Shown here: in pieces, positions 42,473 through 44,871 of the stretch
Position numbering within the stretch: the stretch's first letter is position 1
Layout: each line of letters starts with the position of its first letter
DNA from: a bacterium
GTDB lineage: Bacteria; Patescibacteria; JAEDAM01; Absconditabacterales; Absconditicoccaceae
Reading direction: 5' to 3'
Assembly (NCBI GenBank): GCA_017453665.1
Contig: JAFTEM010000010.1
Location: 1 to 44,871, forward strand
Length of the DNA: 44,871 bases
Made by a program: the position numbers and the translations under genes
The notes under the pieces: model-generated
Seen by the model: the letters and a program-made list of their open reading frames with translations, nothing else
Database searches by the model: none
Told to the model about the DNA's origin: nothing

Positions 42473-42530
42473 TAGATTCTTTTTTAATAGAATATAAATC
42501 TCCTAGATTCTTTTTTAATAGAATATAAAT
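42473..42530. repeat. Perfect 27-bp tandem direct repeat behind the exporter operon
   Basis: TAGATTC...AATATAAAT occurs at 42473-42499 and again identically at 42504-42530, separated by four bases. Each unit contains the hairpin ATTCT...AGAAT with a T-rich loop, so the copies may be a duplicated terminator for the upstream operon. Confidence 0.75.
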
Positions 42531-42626
42531 GAAATTTTTTAGAAAAAAGGAGTGTTATATTTCTTAAGATCAATGTCTGTGTTTGGATATTGAAATATTT
42601 TGAAGTATTTTCTCTGGTTATTCATT

Positions 42627-42666
42627 TATTTCTTATTGTTATAGAAAAATATAACAATAAGAAATA
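42627..42666. repeat. Perfect 17-bp inverted repeat in the convergent intergenic region
   Basis: Arms 42627-42643 and 42650-42666 are complementary with a six-base loop (GAAAAA). It lies between the exporter operon and the convergent gene ending at 42939. The region 42458-42938 holds no gene I can support, only this cruciform and the repeats on either side of it. Confidence 0.8.
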
Positions 42667-42690
42667 TTTCATTCAAGAGGTATGATTCAA

Positions 42691-42776
42691 AATTCCGATA
42701 TTTCTGAAACTGTTACCCTTAAAAATTCCGATAATTCTTAAAGTGAAGATATCAAAAATTCCGATATTTCTGAAAG
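42691..42776. repeat. Three 19-bp direct repeats (AATTCCGATATTTCTGAAA)
   Basis: Copies at 42691-42709, 42724-42742 and 42758-42776; the first and third are identical, the second differs at two positions. Periods are 33 and 34 bases. They are too short and too few for a CRISPR and no cas genes are near. Iterons or regulator sites are possible. Confidence 0.7.
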
Positions 42777-42938
42777 TCTAAATTTCATAATTAGCGATAA
42801 TATCGCATACTAACTCGGGAATTTGTTGATAAGGTTTACCTCTTTATTAATACCGATACTACCCTTCTGTTTTACCGAAAAAAAATAAACATTGGAAGAT
42901 GCTGATGTTTTGAAAACACAGACTATAGACCGAAGCTT

Positions 42939-43388
42939 TTATAAATTTATCATATTAAAATGAATTGTATATCCATGTAAGGAAATATAGAGATATGCAT
43001 AGAATACTAAATAGATTAGACATGAACATAAACTAAACTTTCTTTTTTTCAACAAAAGGAGTTGTGAAATAATAAAACAAAAAATAATGATTCATAATCA
43101 AAAGTTATATAGTGTTGAGATATCTTGTATGAAGTAATTATGATAGATTAGTTGAGAGAAACCTCATGCGTGATCTGCTCATATTGTATTTAGAATATTT
43201 CATACTACTCCATTTTCTTGCAATCAATAAAGAATAAGGTAATTCATAATAATGGATAATGTTCATGCTAACATAGCTGGGAATAAACATTCTGAAGATA
43301 TTAAACAATCAAAGAAATTTCTTAGGTATTTATTATTCCAGAGATTAATAAAAGAAGGAATTTGTTTTTTTAGAGATTGGTTTTTCAT
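42939..43388 (-). CDS. Small multi-pass membrane protein
   Basis: This 149-residue protein has four to five UGA glycines at sites where the frame would otherwise break. It has a polar N-terminus (MKNQSLKKQIPSFINLWNNK), then hydrophobic segments (LFPAMLAGTLSIIMNYLILYG; YNFGLGIIIFCFIISQLLLL; SLCSCLIYLVFYAYLYISL). No family recognised. The 232 bases upstream to 43620 contain only very short frames and T/A-rich sequence. Confidence 0.65.
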
Positions 43389-43620
43389 TTTTATTTGTTA
43401 AGGTAAATTATTGATGTAATTATAGTTGGAGATTAGGGTAAATCATCCCATTATCTCACAGAAGAGAGCCAAATTTTCATAATGACATATATTTTTTATA
43501 ATGAATTTATAAATTTTATCACTTATCTTCTCTATACATAGATTCTTCTATATTCCGAATACTCAAATCAATGTTTTAATCACATACATAAGCAAAAAAG
43601 GACCGAATATTCGATTTTTT

Positions 43621-44370
43621 CTATTCCCATGCGATAACAATCTGTTCAATTTTATTATTTCAACTGTAATCTCTTAAGAATCCTGCTATAAATCCACTCT
43701 TTCAATCTTGCAGTTCAGAGAGCCAATCATAACTATCTAGTTTTTCATCATAGAATCTCACATACTGAATATCACTAATATCATATAGATACTCTTCAGA
43801 ACTTCAATTTATTAAGTTGCTCTCTAATTTTAAATCTCAGCTTACCTTAAATCAGTTTTTGTCAGATCAGTACCAAAATAAGAAAATTCAATTAGTGCTT
43901 GGTTTATATAATTTTATATACAAATATCATTTTTTAATGGTGTTTGGTATATTGAACTTAAAAGTATTGTTTGCTAGATATGTATTCATAGCTTTTGATT
44001 TTTCAGCATATCATCACAATATTTCTCATTGACTAGCAGGGGAAAAACTAGCAATGTTTCATTTTTGAACATATGAGGTATATAATTCAAGATCTGTTCT
44101 TGGTATAGGGTTTATATCATGTCATATCTCTTCAGCATCTAATCATGTCATAATTTCACCTCATTGCTCAACAAATCAAGACCGATTTAAATCTCATATG
44201 TTTATAGTTTGATCTCATGTATTTGCTGGTAATACCACAACTTCATCGTATTTATTTGCGACTCTTATAAGATAATAAACGTAGTACAAAAGGAGTACTA
44301 TAAATAACAAAAATATTGGAGAAAATTCAACTAATAAACTTTTTAATAATGAATTTTTAGCTTTAGCCAT
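43621..44370 (-). CDS. Signal-anchored hypothetical protein
   Basis: The protein has 249 residues: MAKAKNSLLKSL, one membrane helix (FSPIFLLFIVLLLYYVYYLI), then an ectodomain with beta-strand-like segments (FKFNIPNTIKKGYLYIKLY, GIFLFWYGSDKNGFKV) and Trp/Tyr/Asn-rich character. About a dozen UGA codons lie in frame as Gly. Its start overlaps the end of the upstream 104-residue gene by 28 bases, indicating one operon. No family recognised. Confidence 0.75.
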
Positions 44371-44657
44371 TTTCGCATTCAATAAAGTCTAAATAAACAT
44401 ATTCACAAAATAGACGACAGTACGACTGTAACTTTAGGACTTCAGAAAAGAGTATTATATTTAGGATAATAATTAAGATACTTTTCAATTATTAATACTA
44501 TTAAAGCTATTGTTAATGATAATATAATACAATTATCTCATTCCAAAATAAATTCCTTTTCTAGAGTAACTGGGACATATATCAAAAAAAGTTCAAACAA
44601 AAACCTATTTAATCACATGAATGCCCATCTTTTAATATGTCTTTTTTGTACTTCCAT
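44343..44657 (-). CDS. Small multi-pass membrane protein
   Basis: The 104-residue protein begins with a basic MEVQKRHIKRWAFMG, followed by hydrophobic helices (LFELFLIYVPV, CIILSLTIALIVLIIEKYL, VTVVLSSILGICLFRLYG). UGA occurs in frame as Gly. It overlaps the signal-anchored protein gene downstream by 28 bases and has a likely promoter at 44686-44713. No family recognised. Confidence 0.65.
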
Positions 44658-44685
44658 GTATTAGAATAATTTTAAATTGTCGTTA

Positions 44686-44713
44686 CTTATAGTCAAGTCA
44701 TTTTTACTTTCAA
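44686..44713 (-). promoter_or_regulatory. Promoter of the small membrane-protein operon
   Basis: Read on the minus strand, TTGAAA (44708-44713) and TATAAG (44686-44691) are 16 bases apart, about 30 bases from the ATG at 44657. Confidence 0.5.
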
Positions 44714-44757
44714 GGTAAAAATTCGTCTCTTGTTACAGCAAAGTTAAATTGTCAGTC

Positions 44758-44786
44758 TTAGGCAAAAATAGAAATGTCAGTATAAT
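44758..44786 (+). promoter_or_regulatory. Promoter of the gene at the window end
   Basis: A perfect TATAAT (44781-44786) has a poor -35 (TTAGGC, 44758-44763) 17 bases upstream. GTCAGT occurs twice nearby (44751-44756 and 44776-44781), which could help an activator bind. Confidence 0.45.
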
Positions 44787-44812
44787 AATTAAAGATTTAA
44801 ATCTTTAATTAT
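44785..44812. promoter_or_regulatory. Perfect 28-bp palindrome at the transcription start region
   Basis: ATAATTAAAGATTT and its exact complement meet without a loop at 44785-44812, overlapping the -10 box and the likely start site, so it is placed like an operator for a dimeric repressor. AT-rich content weakens the case. Confidence 0.5.
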
Positions 44813-44847
44813 AGGAAATGGCATTTATAACTTATAGTGAAAAAACA

Positions 44848-44871
44848 ATGAATAAAGTACTTGTTATTGAA
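44848..44871 (+). CDS. Partial gene, first eight codons
   Basis: MNKVLVIE runs off the window end. The beginning would suit the first strand of a receiver domain or another Rossmann-like fold, but eight residues cannot decide it. Confidence 0.35.

Noticed and set aside
42691..42776. CRISPR array
   Set aside because: Only three 19-bp repeats with 14-15-bp gaps, not identical, no leader and no cas genes.
43389..43620. A further small gene between two membrane-protein genes
   Set aside because: Only frames under 20 residues on either strand, even with UGA as Gly.
1..44871. Widespread gene decay, with dozens of in-frame TGA stops
   Set aside because: TGA falls at conserved Gly positions in many families and the frames close normally at TAA or TAG, so this is code 25, not pseudogenisation.

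Overview
The window reads as genomic DNA of a Candidate Phyla Radiation bacterium of the Absconditabacteria (SR1) / Gracilibacteria (BD1-5) type that uses genetic code 25, in which UGA is glycine. With UGA as stop almost every gene shatters. With UGA as Gly, long clean frames appear and UGA falls exactly at invariant glycines, for example the three Gly of the RNase HII motif DEAGRGPLYGP and the Walker A loops of SufC and both ABC exporters. All coordinates below assume UGA = Gly, with TAA and TAG as the only stops. The DNA is AT-rich and has strong TTGACA/TATAAT-like promoters, hairpin terminators and no tRNA or rRNA genes that I could find.

Layout. 1-9.1 kb: a very large unrecognised + strand gene with an apparent frameshift near its start, then a minus-strand block with a short alaS, two membrane-anchored or secreted proteins and two tiny membrane proteins. 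9.1-12 kb: a large gene with a possible RelA/SpoT-like core, convergent with trmD. 12.2-17.1 kb: a highly unusual ileS carrying a Nudix hydrolase domain and two histidine-phosphatase domains inserted in its catalytic body, overlapped by sufC. 17.1-19.7 kb: an AAA ATPase (DUF4143 type) and an unknown protein with a transglutaminase-like C-H-D pattern. 19.7-21.1 kb: an intergenic region with a probable small RNA, a TetR regulator and a UGA-free small gene. 21.3-26.5 kb: a co-directional run of an O-antigen-ligase-like membrane protein, a yidD-fmt fusion, tsaD, a lysozyme-like protein and rnhB. 26.5-27.8 kb: an acidic membrane protein and a structured RNA. 27.8-31.7 kb: a type IV pilus / pseudopilus operon (PilN-like, PilO-like, PilC/GspF, prepilin and a repeat protein). 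31.9-38.1 kb: surface and envelope genes, including a Cys-repeat membrane protein, a polysaccharide deacetylase lipoprotein and a DUF5662 protein, with two UGA-free, more GC-rich genes. 38.3-42.5 kb: two small proteins and a heterodimeric ABC exporter. 42.5-44.9 kb: repeat-rich DNA, three small membrane-protein genes and the first codons of a gene running off the end.

The theme is a reduced, probably host- or surface-dependent cell: a core of translation and tRNA-modification enzymes (alaS, ileS, trmD, fmt, tsaD), some shortened or fused, beside a large investment in envelope proteins, pili and export. The most striking object is the IleRS polyprotein. It may couple isoleucyl-adenylate chemistry to nucleotide or phosphoester clean-up, for example of Ap4A-like by-products. 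That coupling is inference; the domain motifs themselves are directly visible.
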